From: Neorhizobium vignae
GTDB lineage: Bacteria > Pseudomonadota > Alphaproteobacteria > Rhizobiales > Rhizobiaceae
Reading direction: 5' to 3'
Assembly (NCBI RefSeq): GCF_000732195.1
Contig: NZ_JNNU01000002.1
Location: 682,001 to 746,000 of the forward strand
Length of the DNA stretch: 64,000 bases
Under the pieces are notes generated by a model that saw only the letters and a list, made by a program, of their open reading frames with translations, was not told the origin of the DNA and ran no database searches. Each line of letters starts with the position of its first letter. Positions within the stretch are counted from its first letter, which is position 1. Below, piece after piece: positions 63,673 through 64,000 of the stretch. The position numbers were made by a program, and so were the translations under genes.

Positions 63673-64000
63673 TCAAGCCGTCCAGCTCCCCTCGCCCGCC
63701 TTCTTCAGCATCGGGGTCCTGAAAACGCTTGCCACACGCGGCCGCCATTCCTTGCCGAACGCATCGAGCTTGTCGTGCCAGCGCTCCGATTGCAGCATGG
63801 CCGCACCGATGACCACCGGCTCGATTCCGAGCGAAGCCATCAGCGTCAGGCCGGAGACGATCGAGGTGCCGCTGGAAATCACGTCGTCGATGAGGGCGAC
63901 ACGCCTGCCCTTTATCAGCGGCAGCATGCGCGGATCGGCATAAAGCCGTTTCTGCTGTTCCGGTGTGGTGATCGAGGACAGCGGCACCGACAGGTTTTCG
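63673..64000 (-). CDS. Phosphoribosyltransferase (5' end outside the window)
   Basis: Only the C-terminal part (about 108 residues) is in the window. It contains the PRPP-binding motif VALIDDVISSGTS, typical of type I phosphoribosyltransferases involved in nucleobase salvage. The reading frame continues past base 64000 (ENLSVPLSS just upstream of the visible methionine-like position), so the real start is not here. The nucleobase substrate cannot be told. Confidence 0.85.
   Translation of the reverse strand, partial: ENLSVPLSSITTPEQQKRLYADPRMLPLIKGRRVALIDDVISSGTSIVSGLTLMASLGIEPVVIGAAMLQSERWHDKLDAFGKEWRPRVASVFRTPMLKKAGEGSWTA

Overview
The window looks like a chromosomal segment of a Rhizobiaceae-type alphaproteobacterium (Rhizobium/Agrobacterium/Ensifer relatives). 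The evidence is high-GC coding sequence with strong codon bias, a PhyR-NepR-EcfG general stress response locus with GGAAC-N16/17-CGTT promoters, a smoEFGK-mtlK polyol operon of the rhizobial type, many peptide/sugar ABC importers, and palindromic intergenic elements typical of rhizobial genomes. I see no rRNA, tRNA, CRISPR array, insertion sequence, prophage or plasmid origin. The genus is an inference.

Layout. 0.2-4.2 kb: LacI regulator, xylB and xylA (xylose use). 4.3-8.0 kb: EmrAB-type efflux pair divergent from its TetR regulator, with two palindromic operators. 8.1-12.1 kb: TerC-like membrane protein, HigBA-type toxin-antitoxin pair, glutathione peroxidase, SLC13/TrkA-C transporter. 12.2-15.4 kb: gltX and class II lysS, the latter bracketed by two copies of a paired palindromic element. 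15.5-28.8 kb: His/Ala/Pro-rich membrane-anchored protein, MarR-MFS pair with identical operators, methyltransferase, transaldolase divergent from a SorC-type regulator, PilZ protein, Ada-like DNA repair protein, DUF2244 protein, nth, TetR-VOC pair with tandem operators, EI24/CysZ-like protein and an FtsI-type transpeptidase. 28.8-38.1 kb: a polyol catabolic operon (SorC regulator, smoE, smoF, smoG, smoK, mtlK, HAD phosphatase, FGGY kinase) without the usual smoS. 38.2-39.0 kb: antitoxin-like gene plus a frameshifted fic gene. 39.1-46.2 kb: peptide ABC importer with fused double ATPase and M20 amidohydrolase, divergent from its binding protein and permeases. 46.5-50.97 kb: general stress response locus (HWE-type kinase, DUF1328 small membrane protein, PhyR, NepR, EcfG, a receiver protein, holin-like and DUF883 membrane proteins). 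51.2-63.6 kb: a large same-strand peptide uptake region with two binding proteins, two permease pairs, one ATPase pair, a LysR regulator, an amidase and an M19 dipeptidase. The window ends inside a phosphoribosyltransferase gene.

How it fits together. Most of the window is carbon and nitrogen scavenging (xylose, polyols, peptides/amides) under local regulators whose DNA sites are often readable as palindromes or direct repeats. The envelope and stress genes (EmrAB, Gpx, EcfG regulon members) are typical of a soil or plant-associated lifestyle. I find no convincing wholly new multigene system. The points most worth a second look are the stress locus with its symmetric promoter region, the broken Fic module, the peptide locus in which two importers appear to share one ATPase pair, the unusual His-rich protein with an internal repeat, and several well-defined operator pairs.
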